Below are positions 34,914 through 43,630 of a DNA stretch of 64,000 nt, one piece after another. Each line of letters opens with the position of its first letter. The stretch's first letter is position 1. The notes below the pieces were generated by a model that made no database searches, was not told the DNA's origin, and worked only from the letters and a program-made list of their open reading frames with translations. The position numbers and the translations under genes were made by a program. This DNA is from JBBQUP01 sp038212305 (GTDB taxonomy: Bacteria > Bacteroidota > Bacteroidia > Bacteroidales > Marinilabiliaceae): assembly GCA_038212305.1 (NCBI GenBank), contig JBBQUP010000002.1, forward strand, positions 1-64,000. The letters run 5' to 3'.

Positions 34914-35435
34914 TTATTTTCTCTCTTCTAATGTTTTAAGCAACCCATGAATAGTATAACCACCTGATTGCAAGGCAGAAACAACATTTTTCATTGGAGA
35001 TTGCAACAATGCTATCACATCGCCTATCAACTCTTCTTTAGATTTGATGCTAACCAATGTTTCAAGCAAATTACTTCCTCCTGCATATACTGATTCTTCA
35101 ACAAATGCACCTTTTAACACAGGCTTTTTTGTTTTTTTGCTAAAATCTTTAATTAATTTAGCAGGTAAGTTTCCAGTATTACTGAAGAAAATAGCAGACG
35201 TTCCCTTTAATGTGCTATAAAGTTCACTGTAATTTCCTTCGCTTTGCTCTAAAGCTTTAATAAATAGGGTGTTTTTAACCACCAACAATTTAACTCCTTG
35301 ATCATAGCAAAGTCTACGTAGATTACTTGTCATTCCAGCGTTCATTCCTGACGTATCAGCCACATAAAAATGACTGTATTCTTTAACAGACGCTGCCAAA
35401 TCTTGTATTAAAGCGCTTTTATCTTCCTTTTTCAT
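34914..35435 (-). CDS. rplJ: 50S ribosomal protein L10
   Basis: A 173-residue stalk base protein. YVADTSGMNAGMTSNLRRLC, VVKNTLFIKALE and FSKKTKKPVLKGAFVEE are the L10 landmarks, and the C-terminal helix that binds L7/L12 dimers follows. It is probably autoregulated together with rplL, as in other bacteria, though no leader structure was assigned. Confidence 0.97.
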   Translation of the reverse strand: MKKEDKSALIQDLAASVKEYSHFYVADTSGMNAGMTSNLRRLCYDQGVKLLVVKNTLFIKALEQSEGNYSELYSTLKGTSAIFFSNTGNLPAKLIKDFSKKTKKPVLKGAFVEESVYAGGSNLLETLVSIKSKEELIGDVIALLQSPMKNVVSALQSGGYTIHGLLKTLEERK

Positions 35436-35462
35436 GATAGTCTTAATCTGATTAATTATACA

Positions 35463-36158
35463 TTAAACTTCTACCGATTTCGAATCAATTCGAATACCGG
35501 GACTCATGGTGCTGGAAAGATAAATACTCTTAATGTAAGTACCTTTAGCCGCTGAAGGCTTCAGTTTTTGAATGACATGCACAAATTCCCGAACATTCTC
35601 GGCAATTTTTTCGGGAGAGAATGATACTTTGCCAACGCTTGAGTGAACTATGCCATAACGATCAACTTTAAAGTCAATCTTACCGGCTTTAACTTCTGTC
35701 ACAGCTTTAGCTATATCCATTGTAACTGTTCCGCTTTTAGGGTTTGGCATTAAACCGCGAGGACCTAATACCCTACCTAACTGACCCACTTTAGCCATCA
35801 CGCTAGGCATAGTTATAATTACATCGATATCGGTCCAACCGCCTTTAATTTTCTCGATGAAATCATCTAACCCAACATGATCAGCACCAGCATTGCGTGC
35901 TTCTTCTTCTTTATCAGGAGAACATAACACTAACACTCGAGTCTCTTTACCTGTCCCGTGTGGCAGGGATACTACACCCCTTACCATCTGGTTGGCTTTA
36001 CGCGGATCTACGCCCAAACGAACATCGATATCAACAGATGCATCAAATTTAGTTGTGGTAATATCTTTTACCAAAAGTGATGCGTCCTCGATTGGATATT
36101 GCTTGGTATCGTCAACTTTCGCTAATGCTAACTTTTTATTCTTTGTTAGTTTTGCCAT
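35463..36158 (-). CDS. rplA: 50S ribosomal protein L1
   Basis: A 231-residue protein of normal length. It shows VDIDVRLGVDPRKANQMVRG, LPHGTGKETRVLV and LGRVLGPRGLMPNPKSGTV, the last being the diagnostic L1 signature. It binds 23S rRNA in the mobile L1 stalk and typically represses its own operon. It is 19 nt downstream of rplK. Confidence 0.97.
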   Translation of the reverse strand: MAKLTKNKKLALAKVDDTKQYPIEDASLLVKDITTTKFDASVDIDVRLGVDPRKANQMVRGVVSLPHGTGKETRVLVLCSPDKEEEARNAGADHVGLDDFIEKIKGGWTDIDVIITMPSVMAKVGQLGRVLGPRGLMPNPKSGTVTMDIAKAVTEVKAGKIDFKVDRYGIVHSSVGKVSFSPEKIAENVREFVHVIQKLKPSAAKGTYIKSIYLSSTMSPGIRIDSKSVEV

Positions 36159-36177
36159 TTTTCCAATAAGGGTTTAA

Positions 36178-36621
36178 TTAATTTTTTCCAGGGAAAGTAC
36201 CTTCAACGGTAACACCCATGCTTCTGGCAGTACCAGCAATCATCCGCATTGCAGAGTCTACTGTAAAACAGTTCATATCAGCCATTTTTCCTTCTGCGAT
36301 GTCTTTAACTTGGTTCCAGTTAACAGAACCAACTTTTTTACGGTTAGGTTCTGCAGATCCGCCTTTAATTTTGGCAGCCTCCATAACCTGAACAGCAGCA
36401 GGAGGTGTTTTAACAACAAAATCAAATGATTTGTCCTTATACACCGTAATAACCACAGGTAAAACCTTACCGGCTTTTTCCTGAGTTCTGGCATTGAACT
36501 GCTTACAAAACTCCATAATATTCACACCCTTTGAACCTAATGCAGGTCCTACAGGAGGTGATGGGTTTGCTGCACCACCTTTTATCTGTAACTTGATAAA
36601 AGTTTCTACTTCTTTAGCCAT
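36178..36621 (-). CDS. rplK: 50S ribosomal protein L11
   Basis: A 147-residue protein. The N-terminal KLQIKGGAANPSPPVGPALG and C-terminal RNA-binding IAGTARSMGVTVEG segments identify L11. Its gene precedes rplA in the conserved nusG-rplK-rplA order. The 100-nt gap to nusG holds a short hairpin (TAATCC/GGATTA near 36679-36695), whose role is unclear. Confidence 0.97.
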   Translation of the reverse strand: MAKEVETFIKLQIKGGAANPSPPVGPALGSKGVNIMEFCKQFNARTQEKAGKVLPVVITVYKDKSFDFVVKTPPAAVQVMEAAKIKGGSAEPNRKKVGSVNWNQVKDIAEGKMADMNCFTVDSAMRMIAGTARSMGVTVEGTFPGKN

Positions 36622-36722
36622 TGTAGCAATTCGTATTTATTGATTAAATTATTGTCGATAAAATAAATAGTGGCAGGGATAATCCTAAATGGATTAGTTT
36701 GGAAGCCTATTCTACTCAAAAT

Positions 36723-37268
36723 TTACTCTTTTTCGACTTGCAAAAAGCTCAGTTCCAAAGGTGTTTTACGGCCAAATATTTTAACCATCACCTTTAATTT
36801 TCTTTTCTCTTCATTCACATCTTCAATAGTTCCATTGAAGCCATTGAACGGTCCATCTATTACTTTTACTGTTTCTCCAATAATAAAAGGATTATTCATC
36901 GTTTCGTCTGATTCAGACAATTCATCAACTTTACCTAATATTCGGTTGACCTCTGATAAACGCAAAGGAGTTGGATTATTCCCACTATCACCTAAAAAAC
37001 CAATAACATTTGGTATGTTTTTAAGTATGTGAGCAATTTCTCCCACTAAAGCTGCTTCAATTAAGACATATCCTGGCAGGTAATTTCGTTCTTTACTAAC
37101 TTTTTTACCATTACGAATCTGAAAAATCTTTTCGGAAGGTATAAGAACTTGAGATACATAATCCGTTAAGTTTAATGAAGCTATTTCACTCTCAACGTAT
37201 TCTTTTACCTTTTTCTCTTTACCTCCGATAGCTCTTAAGACGTACCACTTTTTTTCAATCTCGGCCAT
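36723..37268 (-). CDS. nusG: Transcription termination/antitermination protein NusG
   Basis: A 181-residue protein with the NGN domain (KKWYVLRAIGGKEKKVKEY at residues 6-24, NYLPGYVLIEA near residue 65) and a C-terminal KOW domain containing IGETVKVIDGPFNGFNGTIE. It couples RNA polymerase with ribosomes and Rho. It lies 17 nt after secE. Confidence 0.97.
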   Translation of the reverse strand: MAEIEKKWYVLRAIGGKEKKVKEYVESEIASLNLTDYVSQVLIPSEKIFQIRNGKKVSKERNYLPGYVLIEAALVGEIAHILKNIPNVIGFLGDSGNNPTPLRLSEVNRILGKVDELSESDETMNNPFIIGETVKVIDGPFNGFNGTIEDVNEEKRKLKVMVKIFGRKTPLELSFLQVEKE

Positions 37269-37285
37269 TTTCTTGCCTCTCTAGT

Positions 37286-37480
37286 TTAATAAAGTTGTTC
37301 GTACAATTTTGATAAGATGAACTCAAAACTTGAATCCATCAAGAAAACCACAACAGCAATTATGGCTGATGCAACCATAACCACAAGTGCACTATTGGTT
37401 AGTTCAGACCAAGTAGGCCATGATGTTTTTTGAATTAGTTCGCTTTGAACATCTTTTAAATAGGCAATGAATTTATTCAT
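37286..37480 (-). CDS. secE: Preprotein translocase subunit SecE
   Basis: A 64-residue single-span membrane protein. The cytoplasmic amphipathic helix FIAYLKDVQSELIQKTSWPTW is followed by a transmembrane helix (about residues 31-52). The ATG at 37480 gives the family N-terminus MNKFIAYLK; a longer reading frame exists but adds residues unlike SecE. It sits between tRNA-Trp and nusG, as in most bacteria. Confidence 0.93.
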   Translation of the reverse strand: MNKFIAYLKDVQSELIQKTSWPTWSELTNSALVVMVASAIIAVVVFLMDSSFEFILSKLYEQLY

Positions 37481-37584
37481 CGTAGTTGTTACTTTACTTT
37501 TCTGTAAATGTTTTAAACTTATCAAGTGTTACTTAACACTTAGCCGGATCACATCCTTTTCCAAGAATTTAATCCGGTATCATG

Positions 37585-37657
37585 CACGGGAGGAGCGACT
37601 CGAACGCCCGACACTCGGTTTTGGAGACCGATGCTCTACCAACTGAGCTACACCCGT
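37585..37657 (-). tRNA. tRNA-Trp (CCA)
   Basis: A 73-nt cloverleaf with acceptor ACGGGTG, D-arm TAGCTCAGTTGGTAGAGCA, anticodon stem around CTCCAAA (anticodon CCA) and T-arm GGGCG-TTCGAGT-CGCTC. By my folding the sixth acceptor pair is a T-T mismatch. The 3' CCA is not encoded. It lies between tuf and secE, the usual place. Confidence 0.95.
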
Positions 37658-37661
37658 ATAT

Positions 37662-37686
37662 ATAGGGGAAATTTCTCTCCCCTATT
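37662..37686. repeat. Hairpin between tuf and tRNA-Trp
   Basis: AGGGGA and TCCCCT face each other just after the tuf stop codon. There is no T-run, so it may be an mRNA 3' end or a processing structure rather than a terminator. Confidence 0.4.
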
Positions 37687-37698
37687 TATATTTAGAAA

Positions 37699-38886
37699 TT
37701 ACTCTAAAATTTCAGTGATCTGACCTGCACCAACTGTACGTCCACCTTCGCGAATCGCGAAACGAAGACCTTGGTTCATAGCAACAGGATAAATAAGCTC
37801 AACAATGATACTTACGTTATCACCTGGCATAACCATTTCAGTTCCTTCTGGAAGAGAAATCTCGCCGGTAATATCTAGAGTACGTAAGAAAAACTGAGGA
37901 CGATATTTATTATGGAATGGAGTGTGACGTCCACCTTCTTCTTTTTTCAATACGTAAATCTCAGCTTTAAACTTAGTGTGTGGTTTAATTGTATTTGCTT
38001 TACAAAGAACCATACCACGCTTAATATCTGCTTTATCGATACCACGTAACAATAAACCTACGTTATCACCAGCTTGTCCTTCATCAAGAATCTTACGAAA
38101 CATCTCAACTCCAGTACAAACAGTTTTTTTACCAGCTGCTCCAAGACCAATGATTTGCATCTCTTCACCTGTTTTGATAATACCTGTTTCGATACGTCCT
38201 GTTGCAACAGTTCCACGACCAGTGATAGTGAAAACGTCTTCGATAGGCATTACGAAAGGCTTATCAATAGCACGGGGAGGAAGTTCAATCCAGCTATCAA
38301 CTGCATTCATTAAATCCATTACTTTTTCTTCCCATTCTGGCTCACCGTTCATTGCACCTAATGCAGAACCTTGAATTACTGGAGAGTTATCACCATCGAA
38401 CTTATAAAAAGTTAACAATTCGCGAAGCTCCATTTCCACAAGTTCCAATAATTCTGGATCATCAACCATATCCACTTTATTCATGAATACAACGATACGA
38501 GGAACGTTTACCTGACGAGCCAAAAGGATGTGCTCGCGTGTTTGAGGCATAGGTCCATCAGTTGCAGCACAAACTAAAATAGCACCATCCATTTGAGCAG
38601 CACCAGTAACCATGTTTTTAACATAGTCAGCGTGACCTGGACAGTCAACGTGTGCATAGTGGCGGTTTTCAGTTGAATACTCAACGTGTGCGGTGTTGAT
38701 AGTAATACCACGCTCTTTCTCTTCAGGAGCGTTGTCGATTGATGCAAAATCTTTTACTTCAGACAAACCTTTTTTTGCTAACACCATTGTGATAGCAGCG
38801 GTTAATGTGGTTTTGCCGTGGTCAACGTGGCCAATGGTACCAATATTAACGTGTGGTTTGGTCCTTTTAAATTGTTCTTTAGCCAT
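37699..38886 (-). CDS. tuf: Translation elongation factor Tu
   Basis: A 395-residue GTPase. GHVDHGKT (G1), the switch I segment RGITINTAHVEY, DCPGHADYVKNM (G3) and MNKVDMVDD (G4) are all intact, followed by the two beta-barrel domains ending in REGGRTVGAGQITEILE. The start MAKEQFKRTKPHVNIG at 38886 is used; a longer frame runs back into tRNA-Thr and is not real. It is co-transcribed with the tRNAs on both sides. Confidence 0.98.
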   Translation of the reverse strand: MAKEQFKRTKPHVNIGTIGHVDHGKTTLTAAITMVLAKKGLSEVKDFASIDNAPEEKERGITINTAHVEYSTENRHYAHVDCPGHADYVKNMVTGAAQMDGAILVCAATDGPMPQTREHILLARQVNVPRIVVFMNKVDMVDDPELLELVEMELRELLTFYKFDGDNSPVIQGSALGAMNGEPEWEEKVMDLMNAVDSWIELPPRAIDKPFVMPIEDVFTITGRGTVATGRIETGIIKTGEEMQIIGLGAAGKKTVCTGVEMFRKILDEGQAGDNVGLLLRGIDKADIKRGMVLCKANTIKPHTKFKAEIYVLKKEEGGRHTPFHNKYRPQFFLRTLDITGEISLPEGTEMVMPGDNVSIIVELIYPVAMNQGLRFAIREGGRTVGAGQITEILE

Positions 38887-38940
38887 AACTCGAAATATTT
38901 GACAATTAGATAAAAGTGTTAAAAAACCTTCTGTTTCTTG

Positions 38941-39012
<72 letters not shown>

Positions 39013-39019
39013 GGTAGTG

Positions 39020-39092
39020 AGCGGGAGAAGGGGTTCAAACCCTCGACCCTCAGCTTGGAAGGCTGATGCTCTATCAACTGAGCTACTCCCGC
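39020..39092 (-). tRNA. tRNA-Gly (TCC)
   Basis: A 73-nt cloverleaf with a perfect 7-bp acceptor GCGGGAG/CTCCCGC and anticodon loop CTTCCAA with anticodon TCC. It is separated from tRNA-Thr by only 7 nt, so the two are processed from one precursor. Confidence 0.96.
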
Positions 39093-39174
39093 ATAAACAA
39101 ACCCTTAAAGGTATGTAATTTGAACTTAAATTAATACCTCAATGATTATTATTTCAATTAAAAAACTAACGATG

Positions 39175-39257
39175 TGGGGAGAGGAGGATTCGAACCTCCG
39201 AAGTCGTAAGACAACTGAGTTACAGTCAGTCCCATTTGGCCACTCTGGAATCTCCCC
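39175..39257 (-). tRNA. tRNA-Tyr (GTA)
   Basis: An 83-nt class II tRNA with a long variable arm. The acceptor is GGGGAGA/TCTCCCC and the anticodon loop is CTGTAAC with anticodon GTA. It is the first tRNA of the Tyr-Gly-Thr-tuf unit. Confidence 0.96.
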
Positions 39258-39296
39258 ATGCGTTGGTGAATCACGTTTGATTCTCTTTTTCATTTT

Positions 39297-39330
39297 AATA
39301 GGCTGATCATTTTTAGATAATCAGCCTATT
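39297..39330 (-). promoter_or_regulatory. Hairpin in the leader of the tRNA-Tyr/tuf transcript
   Basis: AATAGGCTGAT (39297-39307) and ATCAGCCTATT (39320-39330) form a perfect 11-bp stem. It lies between the predicted start of the tRNA-tuf transcript and tRNA-Tyr. No T-run follows on either strand, so it may be a processing or stability element, or a vestigial terminator of the hpf transcript. Confidence 0.45.
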
Positions 39331-39371
39331 AAACTGCAATTTCCGTTTAATATGATTCTCAAAACGGTGTG

Positions 39372-39402
39372 CAAATGTATAATTTATTTTCTAGACAGCA
39401 AA
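39372..39402 (-). promoter_or_regulatory. Promoter of the tRNA-Tyr-Gly-Thr-tuf unit
   Basis: On the minus strand TTTG (39402-39399) and TACATTTG (39379-39372) are separated by 19 nt, an exact Bacteroidota -33/-7 match. It lies between the hpf stop codon and tRNA-Tyr. Confidence 0.75.
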
Positions 39403-39423
39403 AAAAATGTCCTTTTTTTTAAA

Positions 39424-39723
39424 TTATTTGGGTTGTACCTTCTCCTTCCACTTAATCAACTGTTTACGCAATGCATCGCATGCCAAATCTATTGATTCTT
39501 CAAATGTTTTTGCTTGCTTTTTAGCAAAAAGATCTCCTCCGGGGATATTCAAGCTTATCTCGGCAACTTTGTTCTCAGCTACTTCTGATTTTTCAAGCTT
39601 TAAAATAACATCAGCGGTAATAATCCCTTCAAAAAATTGTTCGAGTTTATTAACTTTTAAATTAACAAACTCTTCTAAATGTTCGGCTGCGGTAAAATGA
39701 ACCGATTGAATTTTAATATTCAT
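39424..39723 (-). CDS. hpf: Short ribosome hibernation promoting factor (HPF/RaiA family)
   Basis: A 99-residue protein of the S30AE/RaiA fold: MNIKIQSVHFTAAEHLEEFV, then KVNKLEQFFEGIITADVIL, and a C-terminal helix with DLACDALRKQLIKWKEK. It binds idle ribosomes in stationary phase. The ATG at 39723 has a GGAGG ribosome-binding site 7 nt upstream and is preferred over a TTG two codons earlier. The gene follows the recombinase gene by 17 nt. Confidence 0.9.
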   Translation of the reverse strand: MNIKIQSVHFTAAEHLEEFVNLKVNKLEQFFEGIITADVILKLEKSEVAENKVAEISLNIPGGDLFAKKQAKTFEESIDLACDALRKQLIKWKEKVQPK

Positions 39724-39740
39724 ATGCAATCCTCCATTTT

Positions 39741-40625
39741 TTAAGCCCTTGGATGGGCTTGTTTGTAAATAGAATTTAATTGATCAAAATTGTTATGCGT
39801 ATATATTTCTGTTGCTGTTAAATTGGCATGACCTAATAACTCTTTAATGGCATTTAAATCAGCACCATGATTTAACAAAGCAGTGGCAAAAGTATGCCTT
39901 AATATATGGGGACTTTTTTTTGATAATGTGGTAACCATTGCCAAATGATGTTTTACCACACGATAGATCAACTTATGATATATCGGTTCGCCATTTGCGG
40001 TTAAAAAAAGATCACTTGCATTATAATTGGGAAATGTAACACTTCTTAATAACAAGTACTCTTTCAACCTATCTTTAAGTTTATTGGTAAAAGGAACAAG
40101 CCTCTGTTTATTTCTTTTACCATTCACTTTAATTGTTCCACCAAAGAAATCAACATTTCCAAGTTGTAGAGATGCTAATTCGCTTAAGCGCATGCCTGTT
40201 AAATAAAACATCTCAATTATTAATTTGTTGCGAACACCTTCGTAGTCGATACCAAAATCAACTTCGTCTAACAACAAATCCATCTCAGATTCCTTGACAA
40301 ACTGAGGCAGACGCTTTGGTGTTTTTGGTTTAATAACCCCTTGAGCAGGATTATTTTCAACAATCCCTTCGCGTTGCAAAAATTTAAAAAAAGATGTTAA
40401 TGTGGCGATTTTTCGGTTAACGGATCTAGGAAGAAGGCCATGATCAAGCATACTAACCATCCATTGACGAATATGCTTTGACGTTACCTCAGTCCAGTCA
40501 ACCATTCTCTCATCGAAGTGAAATCGATGAAATTGTAATAAATCATTATTATACGAAACGATGGTATGTTGAGAACCGCGTTTTTCGTATTTAATATTGT
40601 TAATAAACGATTGAATATATTGCAT
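39741..40625 (-). CDS. Tyrosine recombinase XerC/XerD family
   Basis: A 294-residue recombinase with an N-terminal SAM-like core-binding domain (residues 1-85) and a C-terminal catalytic domain. The catalytic set is visible: Arg in TGMRLSEL, Lys in the NGKRNKQRLVPF turn, HILRHTFA with His and Arg, LGHANL with the second His, and Tyr in EIYTHNN. Length and the rpsU-xer-hpf-tuf context point to the chromosomal Xer enzyme of Bacteroidota (often called XerC) rather than a mobile-element integrase; no attachment site or cargo is present. Confidence 0.88.
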   Translation of the reverse strand: MQYIQSFINNIKYEKRGSQHTIVSYNNDLLQFHRFHFDERMVDWTEVTSKHIRQWMVSMLDHGLLPRSVNRKIATLTSFFKFLQREGIVENNPAQGVIKPKTPKRLPQFVKESEMDLLLDEVDFGIDYEGVRNKLIIEMFYLTGMRLSELASLQLGNVDFFGGTIKVNGKRNKQRLVPFTNKLKDRLKEYLLLRSVTFPNYNASDLFLTANGEPIYHKLIYRVVKHHLAMVTTLSKKSPHILRHTFATALLNHGADLNAIKELLGHANLTATEIYTHNNFDQLNSIYKQAHPRA

Positions 40626-40759
40626 AAATATGAAGACTCCAAGTTATTGAAAAAATAAGACCTTCATTTAATTACAATCCAATTTAGTATGGATAGTATT
40701 AACTGAGAACTATTTCAATTTACAAAAATAACCCGGAATTTTCATGATTTCTCGAACAA

Positions 40760-40951
40760 TTATTCTTCGTTACGCTGCAATTGCTCTATGTAGATTGCTT
40801 TTTTCACTTCCTCTCGACGAACAACAGATGGTTTCTCGAAAGCCTGACGTGAACGAAGCTCGCGCATTGCACCAGTTTTTTCAAATTTACGCTTGAATTT
40901 CTTCAAGGCTCTTTCAATGTTCTCACCTTCTTTAATAGGAACTACAATCAT
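40760..40951 (-). CDS. rpsU: 30S ribosomal protein S21
   Basis: A 63-residue basic protein: MIVVPIKEGENIERALKKFKRKFEKTG, read in two parts, then RSRQAFEKPSVVRREEVKKAIY. It is needed for translation initiation on the 30S subunit. It lies 134 nt upstream of the recombinase gene on the same strand and has a recognisable promoter upstream. Confidence 0.95.
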   Translation of the reverse strand: MIVVPIKEGENIERALKKFKRKFEKTGAMRELRSRQAFEKPSVVRREEVKKAIYIEQLQRNEE

Positions 40952-41044
40952 AATCTTCTCCTTTTACTTACTGTATTTATAATACTTTATATATCAATTA
41001 CATTTAGTCTTTTGCAAGACACTCCACCTTAAAATTTGGAGATG

Positions 41045-41076
41045 CAAAGAAAATGAAGTTTCTTGATTGTCACAAG
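41045..41076 (-). promoter_or_regulatory. Putative rpsU promoter
   Basis: On the minus strand CTTG (41076-41073) and TTTCTTTG (41052-41045) are 20 nt apart. Each is one base off the TTTG/TAnnTTTG consensus. The start would be about 90 nt before the rpsU ATG. Confidence 0.45.
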
Positions 41077-41140
41077 TTTTTAAACTTTTTTTTTCATCGG
41101 TAGGAGATTAATTTTTAAAAATTGCTGCATTCCAATGAAG

Positions 41141-42172
41141 TTAATTCAGATTTAAATAACTCTCTAATCTAACTATCTCATCTTCAAGACATCCTAGTAA
41201 AGTGAAAATTGATTCGACTGAATGAATCCGACCTTCCTTATTCCGATAGTCAATAATTTTACGAGCTTTGTAAAAGCCAATATATGGATGATTTTTTAAT
41301 TTATCCAATGAAAATGTGTTTAATTGAATAGGATGTATAAGTGTTTGATTTATACTTAAATGATTTTTCATAGTATCAACTAGATCTGTAGAAATGCCAT
41401 AAACTTCGCTTAATTGATTTATGCAATAAAAACCACCCAGCTTTATTCGATATTTAACTATTCTACCAGCCAAAACTGATCCAATCCCAGCTAGTTTCAG
41501 TAACTGAACTGAATCGGCACTGTTTAATTCAATTGTTGCCAATGGAGTTCGTTCCTTTTCTAATTTAACATACTTTCTTCCAGTAATTATCGATGGTAAC
41601 TCATTTGAATTTATTTTAAGAAGCTTTTGCGAATCGTATTTCGAATACATCCAATGTGTATTCTGAATTACTACAATCGAATCGATTAACCATGTTGGGA
41701 AATTCATTTCTCTCATTTGAGCTGAAGTCAATTGATTTAAATCGACCCAATTGGAATTAAAATGATTACCTGACTTAAAATTGGTTTTGGGTAATGCATC
41801 ATTAAAAGTGATGAAAGGTTGCGCCTCACGAATAAATGCAGAATCAATTCCCTTAATTTTATATAAATCACTGGTTGTTTTAAATCGCCCTCCTGCTTCC
41901 AAATACTTTTTCCAATTGACAATTGCAAAAACATTTACCCCTAATTTCTCCAATTCTTTAATCGAAACGGTATTGGGATCAAACTCAAAAACATCTAATT
42001 GTATATTCTCTGGAATTATAATTGTTTCTTCAACAACAATGTTTTCTTTAGATTGAGGATGTAGTATTTCATCTCTAAAAAGAGTAAATGGAAATAAACC
42101 GATACCTATTATCAGCAATCCTCCATACCCATATAGCTCCGATTTGGTAAAGGATAAAAGATCTTTCCACAT
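41141..42172 (-). CDS. Membrane-anchored helix-hairpin-helix (ComEA-like) protein
   Basis: A 343-residue protein with one N-terminal transmembrane segment (about residues 15-31) and several helix-hairpin-helix repeats. These include VDLNQLTSAQMREMNFP, IELNSADSVQLLKLAGIGSVLAGRI split by a turn, and a final SLDKLKNHPYIGFYKARKI unit. The repeats resemble the DNA-binding motifs of the ComEA competence protein. Bacteroidota have such longer multi-repeat versions. It may bind DNA at the cytoplasmic or periplasmic face of the inner membrane; a role in DNA uptake is not established. Confidence 0.8.
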   Translation of the reverse strand: MWKDLLSFTKSELYGYGGLLIIGIGLFPFTLFRDEILHPQSKENIVVEETIIIPENIQLDVFEFDPNTVSIKELEKLGVNVFAIVNWKKYLEAGGRFKTTSDLYKIKGIDSAFIREAQPFITFNDALPKTNFKSGNHFNSNWVDLNQLTSAQMREMNFPTWLIDSIVVIQNTHWMYSKYDSQKLLKINSNELPSIITGRKYVKLEKERTPLATIELNSADSVQLLKLAGIGSVLAGRIVKYRIKLGGFYCINQLSEVYGISTDLVDTMKNHLSINQTLIHPIQLNTFSLDKLKNHPYIGFYKARKIIDYRNKEGRIHSVESIFTLLGCLEDEIVRLESYLNLN

Positions 42173-42218
42173 ACTAATTTCATTTAGGGAAAGGTAATCA
42201 TAATTTTAAAAAAGTAAA

Positions 42219-43538
42219 TTATTGCCCGAAAAAACCTAATCCATTTAAAAACACAAAAGCGATGGCAACAGGAGCCAAATACTTTATGATTAACCAAAAA
42301 ACAGGAAATAATTTCATTTGATGTCCTGATTCTTCTAATTCTTTTCGAGTTGCTATCTTTTTCAGCTGCCAAACAACAAACAATACAATGAAAAGACCAC
42401 CTAAGGGAAGCATAATATTCGCCGTAAGAAATTCAAAGCCACTAAACAAAGCTGAGAACTTGATGCATAAAATAGAGAGTAAAGTCATGGTTCCTGCGGC
42501 CAGCCATGTTGCTATATTTCGTTTCATCTTTAGTTCTTCGGTGAAATAAGCAACCACCACTTCGAGCAATGAAATGGTAGAGGTTAGTGCCGCAATAGCT
42601 AGTAAAGAGAAAAAGATAACTCCAAAAACGATACCGCCTGACATATGTCCAAAGATATTTGGCAGAGTCACAAACACAAGACCTGGACCACTATCGGGTT
42701 GTAAACCAAAAGCAAACACAGCAGGGAAAATTACTAAACTGGCTAATACTGCAACCGTAGTATCAGTCATTGAAACCCAAACCGAAGTTGTTCCCAATTT
42801 CTCTTTTTTACTAACATACGATCCATATGTAGCCATTACGCCCATTCCTATACTCATGCTAAAAAAAACTTGTCCAAGCGCATCCAATATAACTTTTGAA
42901 TTTATCTTGGTAAAATCAGGTCGAAATAAAAAATCAACTCCAGCCATTGCACCAGGTAGTGTAAGCGATCGGATCATTAAAAAAACGAGCAATACAAAAA
43001 GCAATGGCATTAGTATTTTCGAATATTTTTCAATTCCGTCTTTTACCCCACCTAAAACAATTAAAACATTTAAAAGCATAAACAATACCATCCAAAATAG
43101 AGGCCTCCAAAAGCCAGATGTATAGGTTTGATATTGAGCTTGTATTTCAGCAGGAGTTCGGTTTGTAAAAGCACCAACTGCAGATGAATAAATATATTCA
43201 AGCGTCCAGCCTCCAACAATAGAATAAAAAGACATGATTAAAAAGGCGGCACCCACTCCCATTACACCAATTAAAAACCAAGGTTTTCCGGGAGTTAGAT
43301 GTTTAAATGCACCTATTACATTGCGTTGAGCTTTTCGGCCGATAATCATTTCCGACATCATGATTGGGATTCCGACTAAGAAAGCAATGACTAGATAAGT
43401 TATTAAAAATGCTGCACCTCCATTTTGACCAAGCAGATATGGGAATCGCCAGATATTACCTAATCCAACTGCGGATCCTGCTGCGGCAGCAATTACACCA
43501 AATTTACTTGAAAATGAGTCTCTATTGGATATATTCAT
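42219..43538 (-). CDS. Sodium-dependent transporter of the NSS (neurotransmitter:sodium symporter) family
   Basis: A 439-residue transporter with about 11-12 transmembrane helices. FGVIAAAAGSAVGLGNIWRFPY near the start, in two halves around Ala-Val, is the TM1 signature that forms the Na+ and substrate sites of the LeuT fold. FSLLAIAALTSTISLLE corresponds to TM8, with the second sodium site. The substrate is probably an amino acid; the specific one cannot be told. It follows the fbaA terminator and precedes the helix-hairpin-helix gene by 46 nt. Confidence 0.88.
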   Translation of the reverse strand: MNISNRDSFSSKFGVIAAAAGSAVGLGNIWRFPYLLGQNGGAAFLITYLVIAFLVGIPIMMSEMIIGRKAQRNVIGAFKHLTPGKPWFLIGVMGVGAAFLIMSFYSIVGGWTLEYIYSSAVGAFTNRTPAEIQAQYQTYTSGFWRPLFWMVLFMLLNVLIVLGGVKDGIEKYSKILMPLLFVLLVFLMIRSLTLPGAMAGVDFLFRPDFTKINSKVILDALGQVFFSMSIGMGVMATYGSYVSKKEKLGTTSVWVSMTDTTVAVLASLVIFPAVFAFGLQPDSGPGLVFVTLPNIFGHMSGGIVFGVIFFSLLAIAALTSTISLLEVVVAYFTEELKMKRNIATWLAAGTMTLLSILCIKFSALFSGFEFLTANIMLPLGGLFIVLFVVWQLKKIATRKELEESGHQMKLFPVFWLIIKYLAPVAIAFVFLNGLGFFGQ

Positions 43539-43567
43539 TTTTTATAATTTAAAACCGATGCAAAATA

Positions 43568-43608
43568 TAAAAAAAGAGGCACGACTTAAAAACATCGGCC
43601 TCTTTTTT
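43568..43608 (-). terminator. Terminator of fbaA
   Basis: On the minus strand AAAAAGAGGC and GCCTCTTTTT flank a 17-nt loop and are followed by more T residues. It lies 22 nt after the fbaA stop codon. Confidence 0.8.
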
Positions 43609-43630
43609 ATTAATGTTTATTCTTTATATG

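Noticed and set aside
39741..40625. Tyrosine recombinase as the integrase of a mobile element
   Set aside because: The context rpsU-xer-hpf-tRNA-tuf is chromosomal housekeeping order. No attachment-site repeat or cargo genes flank it, although tRNA genes are close.
42574..43125. 183-residue frame antisense to the NSS transporter gene
   Set aside because: It is a shadow of the real transporter, with Lys/Thr/Pro-rich nonsense composition and no homologous features.
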